Source of the DNA: Vairimorpha apis BRL 01
Taxonomy: Eukaryota > Microsporidia > Nosematidae
Reading direction: 5' to 3'
Assembly: GCA_000447185.1 (NCBI GenBank)
Contig: KE647289.1
Location: 49,068 to 80,880 of the forward strand
Length of the DNA stretch: 31,813 nt
The translations under genes and the position numbers were made by a program. Positions 9,188 to 20,062 of this stretch are shown here, one piece after another. The first letter of the stretch is position 1; each line of letters begins with the position of its first letter. The notes under the pieces are model-generated. The model searched no databases. It saw only the letters and a list, made by a program, of their open reading frames with translations, and was not told the origin of the DNA.

Positions 9188-9622
9188 ATGTTTTTATTTT
9201 ATTTAAATTTTCTATTAACTGCGAGTAATTTAACTTTTAGAATTTTACAACACAATTTTTTTGTTACACTTAAAATACAACTTGGTACTATAAAATCAAT
9301 AAGATCATTTGATATATTAGAAGTAACTGATAAAGAAGTTACAAACATACTAAAAAATTTAGATATGAGAATTATAAAAACTAAAAAAATATCAGATGAA
9401 ATGTATATTTATTTATTAACAGGTAGATATTTGAAAAATAAATTTATGATTAATAGAAGATATATTGTTTATGTTTATTTAAATAATGGAACGAGTATAT
9501 GTTGTAAACCTTTTTATTTATCACAATTAGATTTAAATCAAACAACTATTATTCCTGTTTTTTTAGCTGATCTAAAAAGAAATGATTATTTACAACGATG
9601 CATTGAATCATCGTCATTTTAA
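9188..9622 (+). CDS. Small hypothetical protein with signal peptide
   Basis: The 144-residue protein is not recognised. It begins with a hydrophobic run (FLFYLNFLLTASNLTF, about 2-17) that could be a cleaved signal peptide or anchor. The rest is soluble, basic and rich in strand-like segments (YIVYVYLNN, TSICCKPFYL, TTIIPVFLADL), ending RCIESSSF. Only three cysteines are present, two of them adjacent at 106-107. No CCC precedes the ATG; only a GG lies six bases upstream. The gene therefore lacks the start signal seen at most others here. It stands alone between retrotransposon copy A and the DRG GTPase. Base use is more A/T-rich than in the conserved genes. It could be a lineage-specific secreted protein, which is common in microsporidia, but that is inference from the leader alone. 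Confidence 0.55.
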   Translation: MFLFYLNFLLTASNLTFRILQHNFFVTLKIQLGTIKSIRSFDILEVTDKEVTNILKNLDMRIIKTKKISDEMYIYLLTGRYLKNKFMINRRYIVYVYLNNGTSICCKPFYLSQLDLNQTTIIPVFLADLKRNDYLQRCIESSSF

Positions 9623-9968
9623 ATGAAAATTTAATAAATTTAAAAATATAATATTATAAAAATAAATTTATTAGAAATACTATAATTTTGTATTTACGTT
9701 TTTGTATATTTTTAAATAAGAAAAGAATTTATTTTTATTAGTTTAAAATTTTCATTATTTTTTCTATAAAAATTAAATCTTTTTTTCTTATTTATTTTAA
9801 TTTTTAAAATGTAACTAATAAAAAATAAAATATTTTTTTCTTTATTTAAATATTTAAAATACGCTTTATATAAATTATATAAATAATTGTTTAGTAAAAA
9901 AAAATTTATACAGCATCTTATTTTAAAAATAAAATAATACAGTCTGTTATTTTTTAATATTGATGTAA
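9623..9968. other. AT-rich spacer, no gene seen
   Basis: This is A/T homopolymer sequence upstream of the DRG-like gene. No feature is supported except the C-tract at its right end. Confidence 0.5.
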
Positions 9969-9971
9969 CCC
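9969..9971 (+). promoter_or_regulatory. CCC start-site motif of the DRG-like gene
   Basis: CCC lies five bases before the ATG at 9977, the shortest plus-strand spacing in the window. Confidence 0.65.
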
Positions 9972-9976
9972 TTCAT

Positions 9977-11072
9977 ATGAACACACACGAAAAAATCAAA
10001 GAAATTGAAGCAGAAATAGCTAAAACACAAAAAAATAAAGCTACAAACAATCATATAGGTATTTTAAAAGCTAAAATAGCCAAATTACGAAGAGATCTTA
10101 TATCTTTACCTAAAGGATCATCATCAGGAGAAGCTGGTTNNNNNNNNNNNNNNNNNNNNNNNNNNNNNNNNNNNNNNNNNNNNNNNNNNNNNNNNNNNNN
10201 NNNNNNNNNNNNNNNNNNNNNNNNNNNNNNNNNNNNNNNNNNNNNNNNNNNNNNNNNNNNNNNNNNNNNNNNNNNNNNNNNNNNNNNNNNNNNNNNNNNN
10301 NNNNNNNNNNNNNNNNNNNNNNNNNNNNNNNNNNNNNNNNNNNNNNNNNNNNNNNNNNNNNNNNNNNNNNNNNNNNNNNNNNNNNNNNNNNNNNNNNNNN
10401 NNNNNNNNNNNNNNNNNNNNNNNNNNNNNNNNNNNNNNNNNNNNNNNNNNNNNNNNNNNNNNNNNNNNNNNNNNNNNNNNNNNNNNNNNNNNNNNNNNNN
10501 NNNNNNNNNNNNNNNNNNNNNNNNNNNNNNNNNNNNNNNNNNNNNNNNNNNNNNNNNNNNNNNNNNNNNNNNNNNNNNNNNNNNNNNNNNNNNNNNNNNN
10601 NNNNNNNNNNNNNNNNNNNNNNNNNNNNNNNNNNNNNNNNNNNNNNNNNNNNNNNNNNNNNNNNNNNNNNNNNNNNNNNNNNNNNNNNNNNNNNNNNNNN
10701 NNNNNNNNNNNNNNNNNNNNNNNNNNNNNNNNNNNNNNNNNNNNNNNNNNNNNNNNNNNNNNNNNNNNNNNNNNNNNNNNNNNNNNNNNNNNNNNNNNNN
10801 NNNNNNNNNNNNNNNNNNNNNNNNNNNNNNNNNNNNNNNNNNNNNNNNNNNNNNNNNNNNNNNNNNNNNNNNNNNNNNNNNNNNNNNNNNNNNNNNNNNN
10901 NNNNNNNNNNNNNNNNNNNNNNNNNNNNNNNNNNNNNNNNNNNNNNNNNNNNNNNNNNNNNNNNNNNNNNNNNNNNNNNNNNNNNNNNNNNNNNNNNNNN
11001 NNNNNNNNNNNNNNNNNNNNNNNNNNNNNNNNNNNNNNNNNNNNNNNNNNNNNNNNNNNNNNNNNNNNNNNN
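9977..11072 (+). CDS. DRG/Rbg-family GTPase, N-terminus only before assembly gap
   Basis: Only the first 54 codons are visible (9977-10138). They match the N-terminus of developmentally regulated GTP-binding proteins very closely: [37 protein letters not shown], followed by a serine/glycine-rich joint and EAG. In DRG proteins the next residues are the GFDV segment and the P-loop (GFPSVGKS); the single base left before the gap (t) fits the Phe codon expected there. DRG1/Rbg1 and DRG2/Rbg2 are cytosolic GTPases that bind a DFRP partner and help translating ribosomes. All catalytic motifs and the TGS domain would lie in the gap. A normal 365-residue protein would end almost exactly at the gap's right edge, but the bases after the gap do not read as a DRG C-terminus, so the gap length may be an estimate. 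DRG1 versus DRG2 cannot be decided. Confidence 0.85.
10140..11072. other. Assembly gap (933 N)
   Basis: An uninterrupted run of N. Any apparent reading frame across it is meaningless. It probably hides most of the DRG-like gene. Confidence 0.99.
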
Positions 11073-11474
11073 TTTTCTTTTTATTTTGAATATTTAAAAA
11101 TAATTGATCTTTTGGAAGTATTAGTATATAACATAAAAAAAATTTTTGTTATGATGCTGTGAAAATTTTTGTTATAAAGTTTCTGCATTTAAAAATTTAA
11201 TTTTTCTTAATGATTAAAAATACAAAAAAGTTGTAAAAAAAAGAAACTCTTTAAGAATACTTTATAGTAATATTATAGTATAATAAACTTTAAAATTTTT
11301 GAAAAAAATAAGATAATTATAAATATTTATTTAATTTAATTATTGCCTAATATTTATAATTTGCTCTATGCATTACATTATTTGCAATTAAGATTATATA
11401 AATATATGTGTTACAAATATAAAATTTTTATTTGTTTATATGTTTAAAATAAATCTTTATTAAAAGATGTTTTT
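11073..11474. other. AT-rich spacer after the gap
   Basis: One plus frame stays open for 43 codons from the gap edge (11073 to about 11208) but is lysine/phenylalanine-rich and does not resemble a DRG C-terminus. The remainder is non-coding A/T sequence. The true end of the DRG gene cannot be placed here. Confidence 0.4.
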
Positions 11475-11716
11475 ATAGCCACTAAATACCACGCAAAATA
11501 CAAAAAGGCTCTAGAAATCTCAGACCGAATCAAAGCATATATCCAAACAGTAACTCTTTAGAAAACTTTAGAGAATATGTCGATGGAGTACAGAAGAAGA
11601 GACGACTTTATATTAGCGGAGAACGAGAGGAACGAAAACTTACATACTAAGTGAACTCGTTTGATATGGAAGCGAAAAATAATAGAATAATGAAAGTATC
11701 CCTCAAATAAAAAGTT
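11475..11716 (+). mobile_element. Degraded R2-like retrotransposon fragment, copy D
   Basis: About 240 bp that align closely with the 3' part of copy B (24530-24760): both share the strings for T-K-Y-H-A-K-Y, L-E-I-S-D-R-I, A-Y-I-Q and M-E-Y-R-R, then a 3' tail with caaataaaaagttt. Compared with B, copy D has extra stops and several G-to-A changes (for example ggag to ggct/aaag contexts, cgaatcgaag to cgaatcaaag). No full-length target-site duplication remains. A loose match between ttaaaagatgttttt on the left and ttaaaaaaaatgttattt on the right may be its decayed trace. It is non-functional. Confidence 0.75.
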
Positions 11717-12049
11717 TTTTTGTTAAAAAAAATGTTATTTCATTTAAATAGTTTGTATGTTGTATATTATATAATTATAATTTTTTAAACAAAAAATTAA
11801 AAAACTTTTTGATAATGACAAATAATTCGTATAATTTTTAATAATTACAAAAAACAAATAAAATTAAACATTTTTTTTCAATTTTAAACGAATCTTTAAT
11901 TTGTAAAAATGTAAATAAATTGATTTGTTTATATTTTAAAAATTTAAAGTAAAATTTTGTTTTTTAAAGTAATATCTTACATAATTTTATTTAAAAAACT
12001 GTATTTTTTGAAATTATAATGTCAAATCTGAAACATCTATAAATATAAA
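11717..12049. other. AT-rich spacer, no gene seen
   Basis: The spacer between retrotransposon copy D and the V-ATPase gene. No feature is supported apart from the C-tract at its end. Confidence 0.5.
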
Positions 12050-12052
12050 CCC
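12050..12052 (+). promoter_or_regulatory. CCC start-site motif of the V-ATPase E gene
   Basis: CCC lies eleven bases before the ATG at 12064. Confidence 0.65.
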
Positions 12053-12063
12053 TTTCATTTTTT

Positions 12064-12627
12064 ATGGAAAAACTTCCTAACAAAGACATAGAAAGAATGA
12101 TTTCTTTTATTAAACATGAGGCTGAAGAAAAAGTGAAAGAAATTGAAATAAAAGCAATACAAGATTATAATACTGAAAAAGCATTTCATGTTAAATGTGA
12201 AATGGATAAAATAGAAAAGGAGTGTAGTATAAAAAGAAAAAATATGGAAATTAATAAACTTAAATGTGTTTCAGATATAATAAACAAATACAATCTTGAA
12301 TATACTAAACATAAAAACGATATAATTGATAATTTTTTTGAAAAATGTATTGAACAACTAAAAAATGTACCCTTAAGTGAACAACTAATTAACAAAACTT
12401 TTAAATTAGCTAATGATGAAGTTATTGCTATGGTACTACCTAGAGATAAAAAAATAGTGAGAAAATTAAAACAAAATGTTGAAATAAGAGAAATGAGTGA
12501 AGAATGTATCGGTGGTATTATTTTGATAAGTAAGGATAAAAAAACTATTATAGACAATTCCTACGTTTCTAGAATTGATAGTGTGAAAAAGCACTATTTA
12601 AATGAAATTGTTAAATTTATATTTTAA
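12064..12627 (+). CDS. VMA4: V-type proton ATPase subunit E
   Basis: The 187-residue protein has the subunit E order. A short N-terminal helix leads into MISFIKHEAEEKVKEI-x-x-KA (about 12-31), the hallmark start of the long peripheral-stalk helix. An uninterrupted charged helix runs to about 95. The C-terminal globular head contains ECIGGIILIS-x-DKK (about 147-160) and NSYVSRID (165-172), matching the 'GGV..... G.I...NTLE.RL' signature. Subunit E pairs with subunit G in the peripheral stalks that hold the catalytic A3B3 head of the vacuolar proton pump. The protein is about 35-45 residues shorter than yeast or animal forms, mostly through a trimmed middle, which is typical of compact microsporidian proteins. 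Several A7 runs inside the gene are in frame. The minus-strand 123-codon frame over it is a shadow. Confidence 0.9.
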   Translation: MEKLPNKDIERMISFIKHEAEEKVKEIEIKAIQDYNTEKAFHVKCEMDKIEKECSIKRKNMEINKLKCVSDIINKYNLEYTKHKNDIIDNFFEKCIEQLKNVPLSEQLINKTFKLANDEVIAMVLPRDKKIVRKLKQNVEIREMSEECIGGIILISKDKKTIIDNSYVSRIDSVKKHYLNEIVKFIF

Positions 12628-13385
12628 CAAAGATCATAATTGTGAAGAACAATAAAATTTTTTATATATTTTATCTTTTTTTTAAAGTACTAATTAATAT
12701 AATTGAGCATAAAATAAGTGAGAATTTAAAAGACATATTTTAAAAAATTATAAATTAAAAATGTTTGAATTATATAATAAATAAAAAGACCTTTAAAATT
12801 TTTATAACTATTTTATACAAATTCATATTTTAGTCTATATATTTAATAAAAAAATTGTTAAAATAAATTTTATAATTTTTGTTATGCATTTTTGCACTCT
12901 ATATAATAATGTTTTGACCTACAATTTTAATATATTTTGTTTTTGTAAATAAGTCTAAATAATAATTAATTATTTCAAATAAACTAATTATTCTAAAATA
13001 AAATTTGTATAATAAAAAATATGTTATAAAAAAGTATTAGTTATTTTTTAATTATTTTATATATAAAATTTTATTAATGTTACATATAAACTACTAAATG
13101 TAATAATAGGTAAAATTTTGTTATTATATAATTAAAACAATTGATTATAAAAAAAATATTTTCCATAAAATAAAAACAAAAAATAAAAAAATTTTATAGA
13201 TCTATAAATTTTTTTTCCTATAAAATTATTTATTTCAATAGAAAGATAATTATTAAATATGTTTAAATTTTAGAAATAAAATTGCAATTAAATCTAGAAA
13301 TAAAAAATTTAAGTAATGTTTTATTTTTTATATAAACTTTATTGTTTTTAAGATAAATTGGTAAATTAAATTTTTTTCTATAATA
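12628..13385. other. AT-rich spacer, no gene seen
   Basis: This spacer separates convergent genes. It is nearly all A/T with no open frame worth reporting and no repeat that I can support. Confidence 0.5.
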
Positions 13386-15058
13386 TTAATCTAAAAGATT
13401 GTTATCAAATAAAATTTTTAAAATAAAATGTAAAAAAATTTCACTTTTTCTTAAACTTAGTTCATCCACAGGAAGTATTTTTTGTTCTTTTAAAAGAGAA
13501 AATTTTTCTACTAAATCTGTTTTATTATTTTGAAATAAAAAAATTGTATAAACGTAATAATCTAAAACATCATTAATTTTATTTTCATTAAAATTGTAGT
13601 AAATCAATGTTTTGAATTTAATTGATAAAATTTTAGGAATTCCGTTAAATTCTAAGTCTATAGTTGGTTTTATGCAATATAAAAGTAAATACCAAATTTT
13701 AACTTGAAAATTTTGTAAATCTTTATTGACATAGTTTTTTATTTGACTTTTATATAAATGTAAAAGAATTGTTAATCTTGATATTGATGTTTTGATTAAA
13801 TAATTATTAAAAACATTTATAAAGAAAACTATATAAAATAATAATTTGTCACATATGTTATTTATTTGTGATATTTGTTCAATTATATATTTAAAGGATT
13901 GTTTTGATAAAATATCCAAGTTATGTTGTAAACAATATTTTAAAAAATTAGTTGATTGTTTTATAAAATGTATAACACTTAAAGGATTTATATTGAAAAA
14001 ATATTTTAAAATTTGATTCTTATCAAGATTAAATAAAGAAAGTTTTGGTATTTTAAAAATATCTTTTTTTTTAATTATTATAGGATAATCTGTATATTTT
14101 CTTGTAACAGAATCCAATTTTACAATAATTTCATTATTCAAAAGTACATCATTTATATTATTATCTTTTTCTTTAAAATTAATAAATTTTTTTTTATATA
14201 TTGTTTTACAAAAAGCTTGATTTTCGTCAAAATTAATCTTTAAATTTAAATTTAAAAATATTTCTTTATAGAAATTTCCGTTATCTATATTTTTATTGTA
14301 AAAATCTTTTTTAAGGTTTGTATCAAATTTATTAACGATTAAAAATGCATGTAAAAGTTTATTAATAAATTCAAATCCACGAAAAAAATTTGAAAAATTA
14401 TTATCATCATCAAATTTAGCCAATATTAATTTGTTATAAATCCAATTTTTATGTAAAATTTGTAATTTTATTTTATTTAATAAATTCAAATAACATATTT
14501 TGAATTTTGGAACGTTTAAATCATTGTGTTTAGTAGATTTATCAATATATATATTGGAAGAGATTTTATTATCATAATTTACTATGATTGGTTCAGAATG
14601 TGATTTAAGTATATTAAATTTTTTTTTTGATTAAAATTCTTAGAATTCATGAAAATGTTTAATAAAAAATCATAATAAAAATCAAATGAAAAATCACTGG
14701 ACATGGTTAAATCATATAAACACATCGAACGAAAATAATCTAAACGTTTTATTATTTCAATATTATTTGTTTCATTCATACAACCTGTATATAAATCTTT
14801 TGTTATTTGAGAAAAAATATCTACATTAATTTCTTCTGTAAAGCTGAATTTATCATTTAAAACAGTATTATATTCATTTTCAAATTCATCTAAATTATCT
14901 AAAAAATTTGTTTCATTTGATATAGTTAAATTTTTATTATTTTCATTTAGCTGTAAAATATTTCTATCTTTTTTACTAATAATAAACAATTCCTCATTTT
15001 TTCTTTTAGTCAAAAAAATAAAGCGCAAAAAATAACAAATAAATAAAAAATAATTCAT
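13386..15058 (-). CDS. Unrecognised protein, split by an A10 frameshift
   Basis: Two minus-strand frames, 15058-14582 (158 codons) and the frame ending at 13386 (open from 14489 or earlier), join into one if the A10 run (T10 at 14619-14628 on the plus strand) had eleven bases. The joined frame then runs without stops through the interval and gives about 557 residues. The N-terminus (MNYFLFICYFLRFIFLTKR) is a signal anchor or leader with positive residues after it. The next about 100 residues are acidic; the rest is helical and rich in N, K, I, L and F, with no cysteine clusters or repeats. I do not recognise the family. The start is well supported by CCC at 15063-15065. The second part has no ATG of its own at its beginning, which argues for one gene rather than two. 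Codon use is more A/T-rich than in the conserved genes, suggesting a fast-evolving lineage-specific protein, perhaps of the secretory route. Confidence 0.65.
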
Positions 15059-15062
15059 AAAT

Positions 15063-15065
15063 GGG
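15063..15065 (-). promoter_or_regulatory. CCC start-site motif of the unrecognised gene
   Basis: On the minus strand CCC lies four bases before the ATG (15058), supporting that start for the joined gene. Confidence 0.6.
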
Positions 15066-16140
15066 TTAAATTAATTTACATTAAAATTCAATTAAAATTT
15101 TTTTACTAAAATTGATTTTTGTAAAGATTTATATATTACTGCAAATATTATAAAAACATCCTTTTTTTGTTTTTCAAACATATAAAAATGTATATCATGT
15201 TTATCAATATAACTTGATGATGTGGCTCAATAAAAAGAAATAATGTTTGGTTTATAAATTATAAAAAATTCATTTTTGCAATTTCTTTATTTTGTTAAAT
15301 TTAAAAACATTTAGCAGAAAACTTTATTATTTAAAAAATTTTTAAATATTTCTAAATGTATTTGAATTAAATTATTAAACAATCTGAAATGTTGTATATA
15401 AAATTTATATATAAATATACAAAATTTAAATCACATTATTATTATTTTTTAGCTTTTATTTATAAAACATTAATAAAATGTGTATGTCTAAATATAAATT
15501 TTTTTTTAAAAAATTGCAAAATATCATAAATATATAATTAAAAATAAAAACAACATTTCAAAGTTATCTTCTATTATTAACAATTTTACAAATATTTTTT
15601 AAATTTCAAAATTATAAAATTAAAATAAATTACAAACTTTACTTATCAATTTAGTTAATAATATTTTTTAGATTTAAAAATGTTATAAAAATACTTACTT
15701 ATTAATTTGTTTTAAAATATTTTTTCAGGTAGAAAATTATTGCGTTGTTGTTTTATAAAATTATCAACAACTGTATATCTTTATATGGGGCTAAATTTTA
15801 TTGCAATTAAAATATTATAAATTATATAAAACCAAAAAAACTTTTCTTTAAATTTTAAGGTATTTAATTTTATATTTTGTAATACGTATAATGTTTTTAG
15901 TATTTTGATAGTTAAAAGTTTATTCAAGAGTTTATAGAAAAAACTAATGTTAAAAATTATACTTTGTACTTATGTTTATGACAATAAAATATCAATAAAA
16001 ATTTTAATTATTTGTTTTATATAAAAGTATTAATTTTATAAAGATATCATTTTTAAAATTGTTTTTGAAGAATTTAAAAAATTACATTTAAAATATATTT
16101 TATTTTTTTATCCGATGTATTAAAATATGTATTAAAAAAT
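15066..16140. other. AT-rich gene desert
   Basis: No frame is open for long. A small hairpin is possible at about 15747-15772 (gttgttg with a distant caacaac), but nothing around it looks like a known RNA. The rest is A/T sequence. Confidence 0.45.
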
Positions 16141-17530
16141 ATAATTGTTTCTTGAAATTATATATCACTTTTGTCAAGATAAGATATAGACTGACATAAG
16201 TTGGTACTTTAAATTTCAAATTCTTTTCATTATTCTTTTTTATGTAATGTATTTGCTTTGACAAGCTTTTATAGTTAGTCTTTTTAAATCATTTTTAACA
16301 CTCAGAATTATATAAATGCTTGTGTGTGGTTATTTAATTTAATATCTTTTAATTGTTTAAAAAAAATTGTTTTAATATCTTCCTAAGTTATAACAAATGG
16401 TATAATTTACATCTAATATCCACAAATAGATTAAATGATTGATCAGCAGGTCATATTTTATTTTTTTATTGTTTTTACAATTAGATGAATATCAAAACTT
16501 GTATTCCAAATTCAACAATTATAATTTTCTATTTTTTCTTATCTATAATATATACAACGGGTGTTATACTTTGCTTTTATACTTTTGCATTCGACTATCT
16601 ACCTTAATTTATGTCCTTTATTTAAACATAAATCTGTAAAAAAAGATTTTAGATTTTCTTTAATATATAAAAATCAAAAGTAAAGAAGAAGATTAATACA
16701 CATAAATGTTTCATTATACCTTTTTATGTGTATTATGCTGACATTCTATTACACTATATAGTTATATGATATACATAGTAAATTTATTATAAAATATTAA
16801 CATTTGATATCCTTTTCCAAAAATATGTTTTATCCTACAATACATATAATAATCACCTTCTTCTCTAAAAAAAAATTTCCACACTTAATCCAAACGGATA
16901 ATTTTTTAAAATCTTACTGAAAAAGTAATTACTAAGCTTTTTGTAATTTTTTCAAAGTAATTTCACAATGTAAGTTATAGATGGTCCTAAGGGTTGATTC
17001 TATTTTAAAGTGAAAAGAATTTATATCATTCTTAAGTTTAAAAAAACTTAAGTTTTTAAATAGATCTTTTGGTAGAATTAAAGTGTTGTGTATTTAAGGA
17101 ATCATACTCTACATTTAATCTTCAAACTGTTCAATCTTCTATTAAGTTCATTTATTGTCAATTACGCACATTTTTTACATGTATGCTGTTGATGTACATG
17201 ATATTTAACAAGTATACGATGGATGATATCATCAATTATTTTAAACATGTTTGCTTCCATTTAAAAATTTCAAAGAAATATTTTTTTTAAGAGATCGAGA
17301 ATTCTTTCACTACTCTTATTAAATTCTTTGCGTTAAGTTTTGTTTTGAAGAACCTCAAATCTTTATTCAATAAACATTATTATTTTTTAATAATGTCGTT
17401 CATATTCTTATATTTTTTGCTATCTGTATTTATTATATTAAAAACCTTCATGTGATACTAAAAGCTTAGCACATCATAGCAGAATTGGCTGCAGATTTCT
17501 TTACTTTTATCTCGAGTCTCACAATTTTAA
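16141..17530 (-). pseudogene. GC-richer relic, possibly a decayed IS1595/ISXO2-like transposase
   Basis: This block is clearly richer in G and C than the deserts either side. On the minus strand from about 17377 to 17050 a single frame keeps protein-like sequence across several stops: RILDLLKKIF, MEANMFKIIDDIIHRILVKY, then a C-x-x-C (TCKKC) and LNSLKIKCR-V. Further on in the same frame comes PLGPSITYIV. A zinc-ribbon followed by a GGP-x-x-IVEIDE-like element is the layout of ISXO2/IS1595-type DDE transposases known from microsporidia, but each match here is short and partial. An upstream stretch (17520-17400) reads RDKSKEICSQFCYDVLSF and continues through one stop. The stops fit C-to-T and G-to-A decay. 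The plus-strand frames of 66 and 73 codons at 16439 and 17069 are probably shadows. It could equally be the relic of another gene. Confidence 0.35.
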
Positions 17531-20062
17531 AAAAAAATTTTATTTTTTTATATAATATACTTAAAAAAAGAAATCTTATAAAAAAATATGATTTTTTTAA
17601 TATCGTATATTTTAATATTTAAATATAATGAATAATATTTTTACATTATTCTATAATATTAAATATATATAAAGCATATTATCATAAATGATATTAAAAT
17701 AATATAAACTTTTTAAATTTAAATTTTGTTTTTAATTATAAATTTTATTTAATGGTAAAATTTTTTTCGATAAGTTTTATCTGATTTTTAAATAAAAACA
17801 ATTTAAAAAAATGTTTATATTTTTTTCAATTATATCACTTATTAAATTAAAAATATGTTTAATTTTAAGTGTATATAAATAACAAAATAATGAATTATTT
17901 TTAATTGTATTAGTAATTATTTATCAAATTTTGTAAAATAAATAGTTTATTTCTATTTTCTAATATATGGAAATCAAAATTAACATATTTAATATCTGTG
18001 ATATATATTATAATAGATAGATTTTAATTATATATTAAAAAAATTTCACACAAAAAAATTTTTTTTATGATAATTTTATAGACTTAAAAAATTTTGATAA
18101 AAAACATATAATGTAAAATTTTTTTTGATCAAGATTATTATAGTTTAATTCTTCTTAGATTATTTTCTAAAATAATTATCTCTAAATTTTATAATTATAT
18201 TAAAAATCAATTTTTAGTAATTTAATTAAAAGTTTGGTAAAAATTTAATTTATAATTTATATGTAAACTTCTATAAACTATTTTTTGTTATTGTAAAAAT
18301 ATTTTTATTAAATAATTTGTAAAGTTTTGTTTTACTCATTAATTTTTACAAAAAAAAATAAAATAATGTTTAAAATAGTAAAAAAATTTATTTTTAAATC
18401 AAAATAAATTTAATTCTCATTATTTTTATTTATGTTTTTTTTACTATTTTACTGAATAATTTTGAATACAATAAAATAAAATAAATATATTTGCAAATTT
18501 ATAGACTGTCTTTGATTTTTAAAATTTAAATATTTAAAACTTGTTTTTATTGCTACTTACATTTATATATTTAATTGTATTTTAGTATTTTATTTAAAAT
18601 TTATCTTTTTTTTGAGATAAAAAAGCAAACTTTACTAAAACACTATCATTTACAAAAATATTATATTCAGTTTTTAAGAATTATTTTATCACAAAATATA
18701 TTATTTGTACATTTTTTACAAATAAATTATATTTTTTAAGCATTTTAGAATATAAAAGAATATATAACCATGTTTTTTATTTAACTACATTTAGTTAAAA
18801 AACTTATAATAAATATGTAATTATCATGTTTTATAAAAATAAAATTTAAATTTCATCTTTGTTTATTGAAAAATTTATTGCATATTTTAAATTTTTATCA
18901 AATACATTAAGTTATTAAAATCATGAAAGTTAAATGCAAGACATAAACATTTATAAAAACCTTAAATAAGTTTTATTGAAATTTATATAAATTAAATTAT
19001 ATAGTCTTACTAAAATAATGTCGATTTTATTATGCAAAAATAAAAAAAAATATTCTTAAAAGATTAACATTGAAAAATTAAATTTAAATATATGATAAAA
19101 TATTTATTTTAAAAAATAATTAACTTAATTTTATAATATATAATAAAACCTTTTAAAAAATGTTTTTGTATATTTTAATTTTTTAATTTATTAATTTAAT
19201 CAAATATAAATATTTTTTAAATTTGACATCTTCAAAATAATTTATTTTTTAAAAAATCCAAAGATTTTAAATTATAATACATTAAATATTTAACTTACAC
19301 GTCACGATGAATAAAAAATACTAGTAGATTTATGCAAATCCAAATTTATCATTTTTAATTATTCTTAAAATACTTTCAAACTTCAAAAATTTTTATATGG
19401 CCTTTCAAGATGTAAAAAAATTAATATAATTAAAATAAGCTGCTAATTTAAATTTCCTTTTTTATAAAAAAAATATTTAATATAAAAAAATTAAATCATA
19501 AGTCTCAAATAAGTATAGATTAACATCTACGATAATTTTTTATTGATTTTTAAATGTAAAAATAATTGTATTTTATATTCCTGATTCAATCTAAATTAGC
19601 TAAAAAATAAAGTTCATACAAAAATATAATTTTATTTTATAATTACTTTTAAAAATAAATATGAAGGAACAAGTTTTATATTTTTTTACATAGAAATTTT
19701 AAAATTAAAATAACTAAAAGTTGATAAATATTTAATCATTAGTATTCCAAAGAACACATATTCAATTGTTTTCTTAAATTTTTCATTTTTAAATTTAACA
19801 CGTATTTAACTTATCACAAATATATAATTATTATAATTTATAATTTATTTTAATTACTCTTGTTGTGTAATAAATTTAGTATATTACTAATATATTTGTT
19901 TATTTTAAATTTTACTGTGTGTGTTATGTTAAGATAATGGAAAAATTATGAAATTGATATTCATATCAAATTATATTTAAATTGTCAAACACACGTTTTA
20001 TATCAAAATTTTCAATTTAATTTTTCATAACCGAAAAAATAAAAAAACCAAAAATAAAGCTT
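17531..20062. other. AT-rich gene desert
   Basis: About 2.5 kb with very low G/C and stops in all frames. I see no coding, RNA or repeat signal. The region just before 20063 contains only isolated CC dinucleotides, not a CCC start motif. Confidence 0.5.

Noticed and set aside
9977..11089. 370-codon frame across the N run as a complete protein
   Set aside because: Only 54 codons are real sequence; the end after the gap is an artefact of reading through N.
12186..12557. 123-codon minus-strand open frame
   Set aside because: Shadow of V-ATPase subunit E.
15743..15772. Hairpin with gttgttg/caacaac arms as a small RNA
   Set aside because: The stem is short and no snRNA, 5S or tRNA signature surrounds it.
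17031..17052. Perfect 9-bp inverted repeat (cttaagttt / aaacttaag) as a transposon end or terminator
   Set aside because: It lies inside the decayed block with no matching partner or duplication, and short palindromes are common at this composition.
16439..17290. Two plus-strand frames of 66 and 73 codons as genes
   Set aside because: Neither has a start signal or family pattern, and the minus strand of the same block carries the more protein-like decayed frame.
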